Below are positions 26,944-35,544 of a DNA stretch of 64,000 nt, in pieces. The first letter of the stretch is position 1, and each line of letters opens with the position of its first letter. This DNA comes from Marinimicrobium agarilyticum DSM 16975 (GTDB taxonomy: Bacteria; Pseudomonadota; Gammaproteobacteria; Pseudomonadales; Cellvibrionaceae): the NCBI RefSeq assembly GCF_000423345.1, contig NZ_AUHU01000011.1:62001-126000 (forward strand). The letters run 5' to 3'. The translations under genes were made by a program, and so were the position numbers. The notes under the pieces were generated by a model. That model ran no database searches. It worked only from the letters and a program-made list of their open reading frames with translations, and was not told the DNA's origin.

Positions 26944-27471
26944 ATGACGAGTACTTCAGGATACTCCGCAATTTCCATTGTCAATCACTGGGTGACGGCC
27001 TTGCTGGTCGTGGCCATGTTGCTGTTGGGCTTTATGGCCGCAGCGGCGCCCTCAAGGGAGGTCGGTGGTTTCATTATGTCGGTGCACATCAGCCTGGGGT
27101 TCTTTGCGTTCTGGTTCGTGCTCTGGCGGGTGGCCTATCGCCTTTATCAGGGCTTTCCCCCGACCCAGGGTGATGTTCGCTGGCAGCGGCTGCTGGCCTG
27201 GTGGGTGCACCGGCTGATGCTGTGGCTTCTGTTGCTACAGGTGTTTACCGGGCCGCTCTACCTGTTTACCGAAAACGAGGGCGTGAATGTGTTTGGGTGG
27301 TTCACGGTGATGATTCCGCTGGAGAGCCTGGCGGTGATCCACGAGCCGGTTGAAACCCTTCATGTCATCACGGGCCTGTACATTATTCCTGCGCTGATTG
27401 CGATGCATTTTGTTGGGGCCGTTCATTACTTCTGGAATCGTTCGAAAACGACACCCACCGAAATCTCTTGA
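26944..27471 (+). CDS. Cytochrome b561 family membrane protein
   Basis: 175 residues, four transmembrane helices. Candidate haem-ligand histidines lie in helix 1 (IVNHW), helix 2 (SVHISLG), and helices 3-4 (WVHRL, MHFVG), matching the bacterial b561/YodB family that carries electrons between quinone and periplasmic acceptors. AGGAGAGG precedes the ATG. It stands alone; a strong bidirectional terminator follows. Confidence 0.87.
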   Translation: MTSTSGYSAISIVNHWVTALLVVAMLLLGFMAAAAPSREVGGFIMSVHISLGFFAFWFVLWRVAYRLYQGFPPTQGDVRWQRLLAWWVHRLMLWLLLLQVFTGPLYLFTENEGVNVFGWFTVMIPLESLAVIHEPVETLHVITGLYIIPALIAMHFVGAVHYFWNRSKTTPTEIS

Positions 27472-27478
27472 CCGCTCA

Positions 27479-27515
27479 CTCAGCCGGGCCGGGGTAACAT
27501 ACCGGCCCGGCTGAG
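27479..27515. terminator. Bidirectional terminator between convergent genes
   Basis: A perfect 14-bp stem (CTCAGCCGGGCCGG and its complement, arms 27479-27492 and 27502-27515) lies exactly between cytochrome b561 and the DUF3617 gene. Confidence 0.85.
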
Positions 27516-27528
27516 CTGAAAGACCCGG

Positions 27529-28071
27529 TTACTGGGCTTTGAGCTCGTCAGAGCAGCCTTCTTTTAGAAACTTCCCCGTAATATCCAGCGTGAGGTTGCC
27601 CGACACACCGGGAAACTGAGAGGGCATGGTCACATTCCCCTTATAGCGCTCACCATTCTCGATCTGGAATTCACCCTTGGCCCCCGACTCGGGGCAGGTC
27701 AGCGTGATGTCCGAGTCTTTTCCGTCCCGGGTCACTGTGTGTTCGCAGCTCGCGTCATCGGCGAAATTGAATTCGACGTTGTCTATCTCTTCCTGGGTCA
27801 TGCAGTCTTTTTGGGGCTCTCCATTAAAAAGACTGAACGGGTTCATTTGCTCGGCCATGGCCCGGCTCTGCTCGGGCAGGGCGGCCAGCTGCGCTTCCAT
27901 CTGTTCGATTCGTTTCTCCAGCTCGCCGGAGTCCGAACTCATCTGCATGGTCATTTCCCAGGTGCCGGGCTTGAGGTAGACGGATTCGGCCTGGGCGGAG
28001 CCGCCAGCGAGCGCAAGGCAGGATAGGGGCAGAAGAAGGGCGCGTTTTATAAACGTCGGGATAGCATTCAT
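27529..28071 (-). CDS. DUF3617-family periplasmic protein
   Basis: 180 residues from the ATG at 28071, which has AAGGAG eight bases upstream. Signal peptide to about residue 24 (GGSAQA), then KPGTWEMTMQM, the usual opening of DUF3617 proteins, a helical segment and conserved cysteines (KDCMTQEE, DDASCEH, TCPESG, EGCSDE). Family function is unknown; members are small periplasmic proteins. Monocistronic. Confidence 0.85.
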   Translation of the reverse strand: MNAIPTFIKRALLLPLSCLALAGGSAQAESVYLKPGTWEMTMQMSSDSGELEKRIEQMEAQLAALPEQSRAMAEQMNPFSLFNGEPQKDCMTQEEIDNVEFNFADDASCEHTVTRDGKDSDITLTCPESGAKGEFQIENGERYKGNVTMPSQFPGVSGNLTLDITGKFLKEGCSDELKAQ

Positions 28072-28223
28072 AACAAAACTCCTTGTTAACCATGTTGTGG
28101 GTGGGGAGGGGCAGACGTTGCCCACGTTTTGGATTGTGCCCCGCTTGCTCGCTGAGTTCAAACAGTCTCTCTGTGCTCGGCAGGTGCCTTTATTAATCTG
28201 AATGTATCGGTTGTTTGGTGTCG

Positions 28224-28260
28224 ATAGCCATTAGCTATTTATGTCATTGATATATAGAAT
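28224..28260. promoter_or_regulatory. Candidate OxyR binding site upstream of ahpC
   Basis: ATAGCCATTAGCTAT, seven bases, then ATTGATATATAGAAT fits the OxyR pattern ATAGntnnnanCTAT twice with N7 spacing: first half near-perfect, second half partial. Located 82 bp before the ahpC ATG. Confidence 0.6.
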
Positions 28261-28341
28261 TTCAATTAGTCTGATATTCCTAATAGTATAGCTATCGTTA
28301 TCTAGTCATTCATTGAAACCAACGACGAGGAGCTATACCGA

Positions 28342-28908
28342 ATGTCTCGCTACATCGAATCCGAACTGAAACCCTTCAGCGCCCAGGCTTACCACAATGG
28401 TGAGTTCACCAAAATCAGCGACAGCGATGTCAAAGGCAAGTGGGCCGTGGTCTTCTTCTACCCGGCTGATTTTACCTTTGTCTGTCCCACCGAGCTGGGC
28501 GACTTGGCGGATAACTACGCCGAATTCCAGAAGCTGGGTGTGGAAATCTACTCCGTGTCCACCGATACCCACTTCACCCACAAGGCGTGGCACGATTCCT
28601 CCGAGACCATCGGCAAGATCCAGTTTCCGATGATCGGTGACCCGACCGGCCAGATCACCCGCAACTTCAATGTGATGATTGAAGAAGAGGGGATCGCTGA
28701 TCGCGGTACCTTTGTGATCGACCCGGAAGGTCGTATCCAACTGGTGGAAATCACCGCCGGCGGCATTGGTCGCGACGCCTCCGAATTGCTGCGCAAGATC
28801 AAGGCGGCCCAGTACATCGCGGCGCACCCGGGTGAAGTCTGCCCCGCCAAGTGGAAGGAAGGTGAAGAAACACTCGCTCCCTCCCTGGACCTGGTTGGCA
28901 AAATCTAA
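28342..28908 (+). CDS. ahpC: Alkyl hydroperoxide reductase subunit C (peroxiredoxin)
   Basis: 188 residues, the typical length. Peroxidatic C48 in DFTFVCPTE and resolving C167 in GEVCPAKW identify a two-cysteine AhpC of the Prx1 class. It reduces hydrogen peroxide and organic hydroperoxides in the cytoplasm and is recycled by the AhpF encoded next. An OxyR-like site lies in the promoter and a terminator-like hairpin separates it from ahpF, so ahpC should be produced in excess. ATG preceded by GAGGAG. Confidence 0.98.
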   Translation: MSRYIESELKPFSAQAYHNGEFTKISDSDVKGKWAVVFFYPADFTFVCPTELGDLADNYAEFQKLGVEIYSVSTDTHFTHKAWHDSSETIGKIQFPMIGDPTGQITRNFNVMIEEEGIADRGTFVIDPEGRIQLVEITAGGIGRDASELLRKIKAAQYIAAHPGEVCPAKWKEGEETLAPSLDLVGKI

Positions 28909-28940
28909 ACCCGGTTCTCCCTTCTGGCTTTTCACGCTTT

Positions 28941-28965
28941 GGCCCACCTCTGGGTGGGCCCTTTT
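28941..28965 (+). terminator. Attenuating terminator between ahpC and ahpF
   Basis: GGCCCACC and GGTGGGCC arms with a four-base loop, followed by CTTTTT. Placed 33 bp after ahpC. Confidence 0.8.
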
Positions 28966-29000
28966 TACCTAACGACTGTTAACCGACGAAGGACACACTG

Positions 29001-30599
29001 ATGTTGGATGCAAACCTGAAACAGCAACTGGACACCTACTTGCAGAAAATCGTCAACCCGATCGAAATTCGTGTGTCCGGTAACGAGTCCTCCAAGTCTT
29101 CCGAGCTGGAGAGTCTGGCGAGCGAAATCGCCGAGCTTTCCGGTCAAATTGAATTGAAACCCGGTTCCGGCAAACGCCAGCCGGCCATGGCCATTGCCCC
29201 GGCCGGGGAAGCGCCGCGCGTGAGTTTCGCCGGTATTCCTATGGGGCATGAGTTCACTTCTCTGGTACTGGCATTGCTGCAAGCCGGTGGTCACCCGTCA
29301 AAGGCGGACCCCGAGGTGTTGGAGCAGGTGCGCCAGCTCGAGGGTGAGTTCCACTTTGAAACCTATATTTCCCTGTCGTGCCAGAACTGTCCGGACGTGG
29401 TACAGGCGCTGAACCTGATGGCGCGGTTGAACCCGAACATCACCCACGAAATGATCGACGGGGCATTGTTCCAGCAAGAAGTGGACGAGCGTCAGGTAAT
29501 GGCGGTCCCGGCCGTCTACCTGAACGGCGAGCACTTCGGCCAGGGTCGTATGAGCCTGGAAGAAATCGTGAACAAGCTCGACACCGGCGCCGCCAAGCGT
29601 AAAGCGGCCGCCCTGAGCGAACGCGACCCCTATGACGTGTTGATTGTCGGCGGCGGTCCGGCCGGCGCGGCAGCGGCCATCTACGCCGCTCGTAAAGGCG
29701 TGCGTACCGCACTACTGGCGGAGCGTTTCGGCGGCCAGGTGATGGATACCATGGGTATTGAGAACTTCGTCTCGGTCCCGTACACGGAAGGCCCCAAGCT
29801 GTCCGCCGGTCTGGAGCAACACGTGAAAGAGTACGGTGTGGACATCATCACCGAACAGCGAGCGGCCAGTATCAGCCGCCATAAAATGCTCGACCTGGAG
29901 CTTGAAAGCGGTGCCACGCTGTCCAGTAAATCCGTGGTGCTTGCCACCGGCGCGCGCTGGCGCGAGCTGGGTGTGCCGGGCGAAGCCAAGTACCGCACCA
30001 AGGGTGTGGCTTACTGCCCCCACTGCGATGGCCCCTTCTTCAAGGGCAAGCACGTGGCGGTGATCGGCGGCGGCAACTCCGGGATTGAAGCGGCCATTGA
30101 TCTGGCCGGCATCGTCAAACACGTCACCGTGCTGGAATTCGGTGATCAGTTGAAGGCGGACGAGGTCCTTCAGAGAAAAGCACGCTCCATGCCCAATGTG
30201 GACATTCTGACCAGCGCTCAGACCACCGAAATTACCGGTGACGGCAACAAGGTCACCGGTCTGACCTACACCGATCGGACCTCGGGGGAGAGCCACGATG
30301 TTGAGCTGGCCGGCGTGTTTATTCAGATTGGCCTGATTCCCAATACCGAGTGGTTGAAGGGCAGTGACCTGGCGATGAACCGCTTTGGCGAGATCGAGAT
30401 CGATGAGCGCGGCGCGACTTCCATGCCGGGCGTCTTCGCCGCCGGGGATGCCACCACCGTGCCCTATAAGCAGATTGTGATCTCCATGGGGGCGGGGGCA
30501 ACGGCCGCGCTCAGTGCCTTTGATCACCTGATTCGCTCTTCCATGGAAGAGAGTGATGACGAAAAAAGTCAGTCCCCCGCCAAAGCAGAGATCGCCTGA
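29001..30599 (+). CDS. ahpF: Alkyl hydroperoxide reductase subunit F
   Basis: 532 residues (E. coli 521). N-terminal tandem thioredoxin-fold domain with redox pair C127/C130 (SCQNCPD), a FAD-binding motif ([11 protein letters not shown]), the thioredoxin-reductase redox pair C339/C342 (YCPHCDG), the NAD(P)-binding [10 protein letters not shown] and the C-terminal FAD motif [15 protein letters not shown]. It passes electrons from NADH to AhpC. AAGGA lies upstream of the ATG. The C-terminal tail is Ser/Glu/Lys-rich and slightly longer than usual. Confidence 0.98.
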   Translation: MLDANLKQQLDTYLQKIVNPIEIRVSGNESSKSSELESLASEIAELSGQIELKPGSGKRQPAMAIAPAGEAPRVSFAGIPMGHEFTSLVLALLQAGGHPSKADPEVLEQVRQLEGEFHFETYISLSCQNCPDVVQALNLMARLNPNITHEMIDGALFQQEVDERQVMAVPAVYLNGEHFGQGRMSLEEIVNKLDTGAAKRKAAALSERDPYDVLIVGGGPAGAAAAIYAARKGVRTALLAERFGGQVMDTMGIENFVSVPYTEGPKLSAGLEQHVKEYGVDIITEQRAASISRHKMLDLELESGATLSSKSVVLATGARWRELGVPGEAKYRTKGVAYCPHCDGPFFKGKHVAVIGGGNSGIEAAIDLAGIVKHVTVLEFGDQLKADEVLQRKARSMPNVDILTSAQTTEITGDGNKVTGLTYTDRTSGESHDVELAGVFIQIGLIPNTEWLKGSDLAMNRFGEIEIDERGATSMPGVFAAGDATTVPYKQIVISMGAGATAALSAFDHLIRSSMEESDDEKSQSPAKAEIA

Positions 30600-30624
30600 T
30601 CCATTGCAAAGCCGGGTTTCTCAG

Positions 30625-30660
30625 AGCCACCTTTGAGGGTGGCTTTGGGGTTGGCATTTT
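30625..30660 (+). terminator. Terminator after ahpF
   Basis: AGCCACC and GGTGGCT arms followed by a T-rich run ending in TTTTTT, between ahpF and the convergent mntP. Confidence 0.7.
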
Positions 30661-30686
30661 TTGGCTTTAGGGGCGGCTCGTCAGGC

Positions 30687-31262
30687 TCAGGTGGGCGCCG
30701 TCAGGTGGTTGAACAAGATGGCGCTCCCCAGCCCCATCAGCACCAGACCGCCGATGACTTCAGCGCGTTTTCCGACCACTGCTCCCAGAACGCGGCCGAG
30801 CATAATCCCGGCGGTGGCCATCAGCAGAGTGGCCACGCCAATCGCGACTGCGGTAGCCATAATGTGGACGTCCATAAAGGCCAAACTGACCCCCACGGTC
30901 AGTGCGTCCAGGCTGGTGGATAGTGCCGTAATGGCCAAAAGCCAAAAACCGTGGCGTGATTGTTTGGGCGGCTGGGCGTGCGCGGTATCAGTTTTTAACC
31001 CTTCGACCACCATATGACCGCCCAGGCAACCGAGCAGGGCGAAGGCGATCCAGTGATCCCACTGCGAGACGCTGTCGGCGAAGAGCATGCCCAGTGTCCA
31101 GCCTAAAAGGGGGGTAAGGGTTTCGATAACGCCGAAGATGACACCCGTGCGCAAGGCTTCGCTAAAGTGAGGCTTATTGAGTGCGGTTCCTTTGCTGATG
31201 GCGGCTGCAAAGGCATCGGTTGACATGGAAAAGGCGAGTAACAACGTAGAAACGGGAGACAT
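30687..31262 (-). CDS. mntP: Manganese efflux pump MntP
   Basis: 191 residues (E. coli MntP 188). Six transmembrane helices with the duplicated MntP core: [15 protein letters not shown] in the first half and [18 protein letters not shown] in the second, each with the conserved aspartate needed for Mn(II) export. A yybP-ykoY manganese riboswitch in the leader independently supports the function. Monocistronic, convergent with ahpF; manganese and peroxide defence are physiologically linked, but shared regulation is not shown. Confidence 0.95.
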   Translation of the reverse strand: MSPVSTLLLAFSMSTDAFAAAISKGTALNKPHFSEALRTGVIFGVIETLTPLLGWTLGMLFADSVSQWDHWIAFALLGCLGGHMVVEGLKTDTAHAQPPKQSRHGFWLLAITALSTSLDALTVGVSLAFMDVHIMATAVAIGVATLLMATAGIMLGRVLGAVVGKRAEVIGGLVLMGLGSAILFNHLTAPT

Positions 31263-31276
31263 TCAGCAATAACCCC

Positions 31277-31317
31277 GGCCGGTGTGATGAGCCCACGACA
31301 CGCCTACACCACCGGCC
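31277..31317 (-). promoter_or_regulatory. Possible expression-platform hairpin of the mntP riboswitch
   Basis: GGCCGGTG and CACCGGCC arms (31277-31284, 31310-31317) lie between the aptamer and mntP, with GGGG directly beside the stem 11 bases before the ATG. It could control ribosome access; mechanism inferred. Confidence 0.5.
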
Positions 31318-31329
31318 AGTAGCGCATGC

Positions 31330-31462
31330 GCGTCGATGGTCTCGCCAACCGTTATGGCCACCCGCACCACGGCAACTCGCCGATTATGTTGATGCGGGGA
31401 CTTCCCCTGGCTGAGCCATAAGCTCGGCTCCGGGGGAAGCAGGCTACTCCCCAAAGACGGCG
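31330..31462 (-). ncRNA. yybP-ykoY manganese riboswitch
   Basis: Reverse-strand leader of mntP contains the two signature blocks of this aptamer: TTGGGGAGTAGCC (31443-31455 region) and CATCAACATA, plus the closing GCGAGACCATCGAC near 31335. Order, spacing and the downstream Mn exporter all fit the proteobacterial mntP leader class, which binds Mn(II) and turns expression on. Boundaries are approximate. Confidence 0.88.
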
Positions 31463-31648
31463 GTAAATTACCAGATTGGAGCCAGACGCACAACAAATGG
31501 CAGTGACATGCTGCGCTCCAGTCTCTTCTGAGCAGGTTGCTCTCGCTGCTCAATAAACGAACGCCGTGCCTGTGGGATCGCTTGTGGAGAAATGTGTAAC
31601 GTGGTTTCATACGACGAGGTGACCGAGAGCGGTCTTGTGTAAACCAGG

Positions 31649-32878
31649 ATGTCTATGAACCAGCCCCCAGCCTCCGATACCGACAATGTGCTCTTGGCGG
31701 CCCAGCCTATTTTTGACCGGTCCCAAACCACGGCAGGTGTCGAACTGCTGTACCGTAATGACAAGGGGCAGACAGCGTTTGACATTGGTGAGCACCAGGC
31801 GACCAACGAATTGCTATTCAACTTCTGCACCGGGGTGAGCGAGCACATTCAAGACAGTCGTTACCCGGCTTTCATCAATGTGTCGAGAAGCTTCCTGTGT
31901 TCAGGCTCCTTCCTGCCGATTGACCCGACACGCGTGGTGGTGGAGCTGGTTGAGCGCATTACTCCCGACGCGATGGTCGTCTCCGCCGCACAGCGCTGGC
32001 ATCAGAAAGGCTTCCGTTTTGCTCTGGATGATTTTGAGTTCCAGCCCGAATGGGACCCGTTATTGAAGTTGGCGTCCTACATCAAGGTGGATGTGGAGAA
32101 AACCTCCTTGGAACGCGCGTTGTCGAAGCGTCGGGCTTTGGCGCGCTACGACATCAAATGGTTGGCCGAAAAAGTGGAAACGGCTGAAATGTATCAGCAG
32201 TTTTACGATGCCGGATTTGACCTTTTTCAAGGGTATTACTTTGCCCGCCCGGTGATCGTTCGCGGCAAAAAGCTGAGCCCGACGGCGATGAATATCGCGC
32301 GACTGATCGGCGTACTGTTTGCGCCGGAGCCGGATATGGACCGCATCACCGAGGTGCTTTCGAGTGACCCGATGCTTTCGGTCAGCCTTATTCGCATAGT
32401 GAACAGTCCACTGTTCAAAACCCGGTATGAAGTTCGCTCCATGAAGGAAGTGGTCATGCGTATGGGGTTAGTGGCGGTTCGCCGATGGGCCGTGCTGATT
32501 GCGTCATTGCAATCGAGCTCACCGGAACGGGCCCGGCTGGTGCTGGTGCGGGCCCAGGCCAGTGCCGCGCTGGCCGAGTACTACCGGAACGAGCCACTGG
32601 ATGCCGGTAGCGCTTTTCTCGCGGGGTTGCTGTCCGGCGCCGATGTCTTGTTGGATGTGGAACTGAGTCGCTTTCTCGAGTCGGTGGACATCTCGGAAGA
32701 CATCAAAGCCGCCGCCCGTTCGCGCGCCGGCGGGCTTGGCAAGGTCGTGGAGGTCATTGAGAAGCTCGAGCGCCGGGTGGCCATGAAGCGCGACCTGGCG
32801 AGGGTCAACAAAACACTGGTACGTCTGTATTCGGAAAGTACGCACAATGTGCAGGCGTTATTCAGCCATATAAAGTGA
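31649..32878 (+). CDS. EAL-HDOD (YuxH-type) signalling protein, copy 1
   Basis: 409 residues. The N-terminal EAL-like domain (about 12-200) is degenerate: the EAL motif reads VELLYR and the DDFG motif reads LDDFEFQ, so c-di-GMP hydrolysis is unlikely. The C-terminal HDOD domain (about 205-400) has LIRIVNSPLF and WAVLIASLQ. Such proteins are thought to act as regulatory scaffolds in motility and biofilm signalling. A paralogue lies at 34069-35289 with an oxidoreductase between them. No c-di-GMP enzymes are adjacent. Confidence 0.9.
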   Translation: MSMNQPPASDTDNVLLAAQPIFDRSQTTAGVELLYRNDKGQTAFDIGEHQATNELLFNFCTGVSEHIQDSRYPAFINVSRSFLCSGSFLPIDPTRVVVELVERITPDAMVVSAAQRWHQKGFRFALDDFEFQPEWDPLLKLASYIKVDVEKTSLERALSKRRALARYDIKWLAEKVETAEMYQQFYDAGFDLFQGYYFARPVIVRGKKLSPTAMNIARLIGVLFAPEPDMDRITEVLSSDPMLSVSLIRIVNSPLFKTRYEVRSMKEVVMRMGLVAVRRWAVLIASLQSSSPERARLVLVRAQASAALAEYYRNEPLDAGSAFLAGLLSGADVLLDVELSRFLESVDISEDIKAAARSRAGGLGKVVEVIEKLERRVAMKRDLARVNKTLVRLYSESTHNVQALFSHIK

Positions 32879-32958
32879 TCGATATTGGCAGTGAAGAAGT
32901 AACGTGTTCCCATTGCTACACTGATATGACCACTAACGCATTGATTGGAGGTGCTGTC

Positions 32959-33966
32959 ATGAAGACCATTGCCGTTCGCAACCCTGCTACGTTGGAATCC
33001 CTGGAAATGCAGGACCGCCCGGACCCGGGCGACCCGGGCCCCGGGGAAATTCGGGTGCGAATTCACGCCAGTTCCCTCAACTTTCATGATTACAGCGTGG
33101 TCAGTGGCGTCATGCCCACCGAGGATGGCCGCATTCCAATGTCGGATGGGGCCGGCGAGGTCGAGGCTGTTGGGCAGGGCGTTCAGGAGTTTGCTGTGGG
33201 GGACTCGGTGGTATCCACCTTCTTCCCGCCCTGGCTGGCCGGGCCTCCGCCGCTGGGTGATTTCTCGCAGACCCCGGGGGACGGCATAGACGGCTACGCC
33301 CGTGAGGCGGTCGTGCGGCCGGTCAACTACTTCACCCGTGCCCCCAAAGGCTACACCCACGAGGAAGCGGCCACGCTGACCACGGCCGGGCTGACCGCCT
33401 GGCGGGCGCTGGTGGTGGACGGCCCCATCAAGGCGGGGAACACGGTGCTGACCCTGGGTACCGGTGGCGTCTCCATATTCGCCGTGCAACTGGCGAAGAT
33501 GATGGGTGCCAAGGTGATCTCGACGTCTTCCTCCGATGCCAAACTGGAGCGCCTCAAGGGGCTCGGCGCCGATCATGTCATCAACTACAAGACCGAGCCC
33601 GAGTGGGGCAAACGGGTAATGGAGTTGACGGGTGGTCACGGCGCCGACCATATCGTGGAAGTGGGTGGTCCGGGGACGCTGCCCCAGTCCATTCAGGCGG
33701 TCGCCATCGGCGGTCACATTGCGTTGATTGGCGTGTTGACCGGTGTCGCGGGTGATATTCCCACGGCACGCTTGATGGCCAAGCAGGCACGGCTCCAGGG
33801 TTTGATTGTGGGCAGCCGCAGCCAGCAGCAGGAGTTTGTCCGTGCGCTTGAGGTCGGCGGGTTGAAGCCGGTCATTGATCGGACCTTTCCGCTGGAAGGG
33901 CTTGCCGAAGCGTTTCGCTACGAGGCGTCTGGCCAGCACTTCGGTAAGATCTGCATCGGGATCTAA
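32959..33966 (+). CDS. Zinc-independent MDR oxidoreductase (quinone-oxidoreductase-like)
   Basis: 335 residues from the ATG at 32959 with TTGGAGGTG upstream; an earlier in-frame start is rejected for lack of such a site. Medium-chain dehydrogenase fold: GroES-like N-terminal domain, then a Rossmann domain with VLTLGTGGVSIFAVQLAK (GTGGV in place of GxGGxG) near residue 162-180. The catalytic-zinc cysteine of true alcohol dehydrogenases is absent. Probably an NADPH-dependent quinone or enone reductase; substrate unknown. It is sandwiched between two EAL-HDOD paralogues. Confidence 0.88.
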   Translation: MKTIAVRNPATLESLEMQDRPDPGDPGPGEIRVRIHASSLNFHDYSVVSGVMPTEDGRIPMSDGAGEVEAVGQGVQEFAVGDSVVSTFFPPWLAGPPPLGDFSQTPGDGIDGYAREAVVRPVNYFTRAPKGYTHEEAATLTTAGLTAWRALVVDGPIKAGNTVLTLGTGGVSIFAVQLAKMMGAKVISTSSSDAKLERLKGLGADHVINYKTEPEWGKRVMELTGGHGADHIVEVGGPGTLPQSIQAVAIGGHIALIGVLTGVAGDIPTARLMAKQARLQGLIVGSRSQQQEFVRALEVGGLKPVIDRTFPLEGLAEAFRYEASGQHFGKICIGI

Positions 33967-34068
33967 AAACGTCAGGCTTATGCCAATAAATTGGATGTAC
34001 GGCGGGTCGCCTCCCTATACAATATGTTGATTATTGCGCCATACGCTTGTTAATAATGCGATCCATTT

Positions 34069-35289
34069 ATGAGTGACATCCGCCCGCCGGGTACCAATGC
34101 GCTATTGGCTTCTCAGCCGATTTACGACCGTGACAACCATATCGCAGGGATGGAGCTCTTGTATCGCCATGATTCAGGGAAGAATGCCGTTGAGGTAGGG
34201 GAAGACCGTGCCACCAGCGAGGTGCTGTTCAACTATTGCACGGGTGTGACCTCTCAAGTGGATCACTACCAACAGCCCGCCTTCATTAATGTCTCACGAG
34301 AGTTTCTATGCTCCGGTGCTTTTCTTCCGATTGATCCTCGAAGCGTCGTCGTTGAGCTGGTGGAGCGCATTGAGCCCGACGCCGAGCTGATCGAGGCTGT
34401 ACGGAAGTGGAATAAGAAAGGCTTCACCTTCGCGCTGGATGATTTCGAGTTCAAAGACTCCTGGAAGCCGCTGCTGTTTCTGGCATCGATCATCAAAGTG
34501 GATATCGAACAGACGCCATTGAGTGTGGCGCTCGAAAAGCGCAAAAAACTCGCGCGCTTTCCGCTTCGGTGGCTGGCGGAACGGGTGGAAACGGCGGAAC
34601 AGCATCAGCAATACCTGGACGCGGGCTTCGATTTGTTTCAGGGCTATTTCCTGGCCAGGCCGGCCGTGCTTTACGGGAAAAAGCTCAGCCCCTCCGCTCT
34701 AAACCTCGCTCGCCTCATCAGCCAGCTTTTCGCCGACGAGCCGGATATCGACCAGGTAACCGACCTCCTGGCTCAGGACCCGCTGTTGTCGGTCAGTTTG
34801 ATTCGCATTGTTAACAGCCCACTGTATAAGGGGCGGCACAATATCAGCACCATGAAAGAGGTGGTGATGCGTCTGGGTATTGTGGCGATTCGACGCTGGG
34901 CCGTGCTGATTTCCTCCTTACAGGCCAGTTCGCCCGAGGTGGCGAGAACCATCCTGATCCGGGCTCAGGCCTGCGCGGCTCTGGCGCCGCTGTATACCGC
35001 GGAGCCCCTGGACTCTGGGCGGGCGTTTCTGGCAGGGCTGCTCTCGGGCGCGGACGTCCTGCTGCAAGTGGAACTTCCCGCGTTTCTGCAAGAGCTGGAT
35101 TTGGCGGGCGACATCAAGAGCGCCGCCCTCGAGCGCACCGGGGGCCTGGGCGAGCTGATCAAAGTGGTCGAAGATCTTGAGCGGCGCCTGGCGATGAAAA
35201 AGGATCTGGCCACCATTAACCGCAAACTGCTCAAGGTTTACCAGGAAAGCGCGGCCAATGTTCAGGCCCTGTTTAACGAGTTGAGCTAG
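34069..35289 (+). CDS. EAL-HDOD (YuxH-type) signalling protein, copy 2
   Basis: 406 residues, aligning with copy 1 along the whole length. The same degenerate EAL core (MELLYR, LDDFEFK) and HDOD motifs (LIRIVNSPLY, WAVLISSLQ) are present. I judge by eye that well over half of the residues match. Both copies retain identical degenerate positions, so the loss of EAL catalysis predates the duplication. The ATG lacks a strong ribosome-binding site. Confidence 0.9.
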   Translation: MSDIRPPGTNALLASQPIYDRDNHIAGMELLYRHDSGKNAVEVGEDRATSEVLFNYCTGVTSQVDHYQQPAFINVSREFLCSGAFLPIDPRSVVVELVERIEPDAELIEAVRKWNKKGFTFALDDFEFKDSWKPLLFLASIIKVDIEQTPLSVALEKRKKLARFPLRWLAERVETAEQHQQYLDAGFDLFQGYFLARPAVLYGKKLSPSALNLARLISQLFADEPDIDQVTDLLAQDPLLSVSLIRIVNSPLYKGRHNISTMKEVVMRLGIVAIRRWAVLISSLQASSPEVARTILIRAQACAALAPLYTAEPLDSGRAFLAGLLSGADVLLQVELPAFLQELDLAGDIKSAALERTGGLGELIKVVEDLERRLAMKKDLATINRKLLKVYQESAANVQALFNELS

Positions 35290-35304
35290 CCGGCATTGTG
35301 CTTC

Positions 35305-35320
35305 TGTGATCGAAGTCACA
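35305..35320. promoter_or_regulatory. CRP/Vfr-like binding site
   Basis: TGTGATCGAAGTCACA matches the CRP consensus TGTGA-N6-TCACA exactly, with AT-rich flank on one side. It lies 225 bp before the Ig/propeller lipoprotein gene and 15 bp after the EAL-HDOD stop. Confidence 0.65.
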
Positions 35321-35544
35321 AAATCGGAAACAACCGTTTGTTGGCGTCAGAATCCTAACCTAGTATCAGGGGGTTCCACCCGCACTTAATGAATTGATGA
35401 TGCGACCATACAGACAAGGACGGTTGATGGTACTTCCCAGCCCCGCTTATCGCTTTCCCTGTCCTAGATTTTGTTCTCGCGTTTTCTCTTTGGCGTGGGT
35501 GGTTATTCCGTTGGTGAAGCACCTATAAAAAGGACCCCGAACCC

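Noticed and set aside
32581-33939. 452-codon minus-strand frame opposite copy 1 and the oxidoreductase
   Set aside because: It crosses two real genes antisense and has no recognisable domain.
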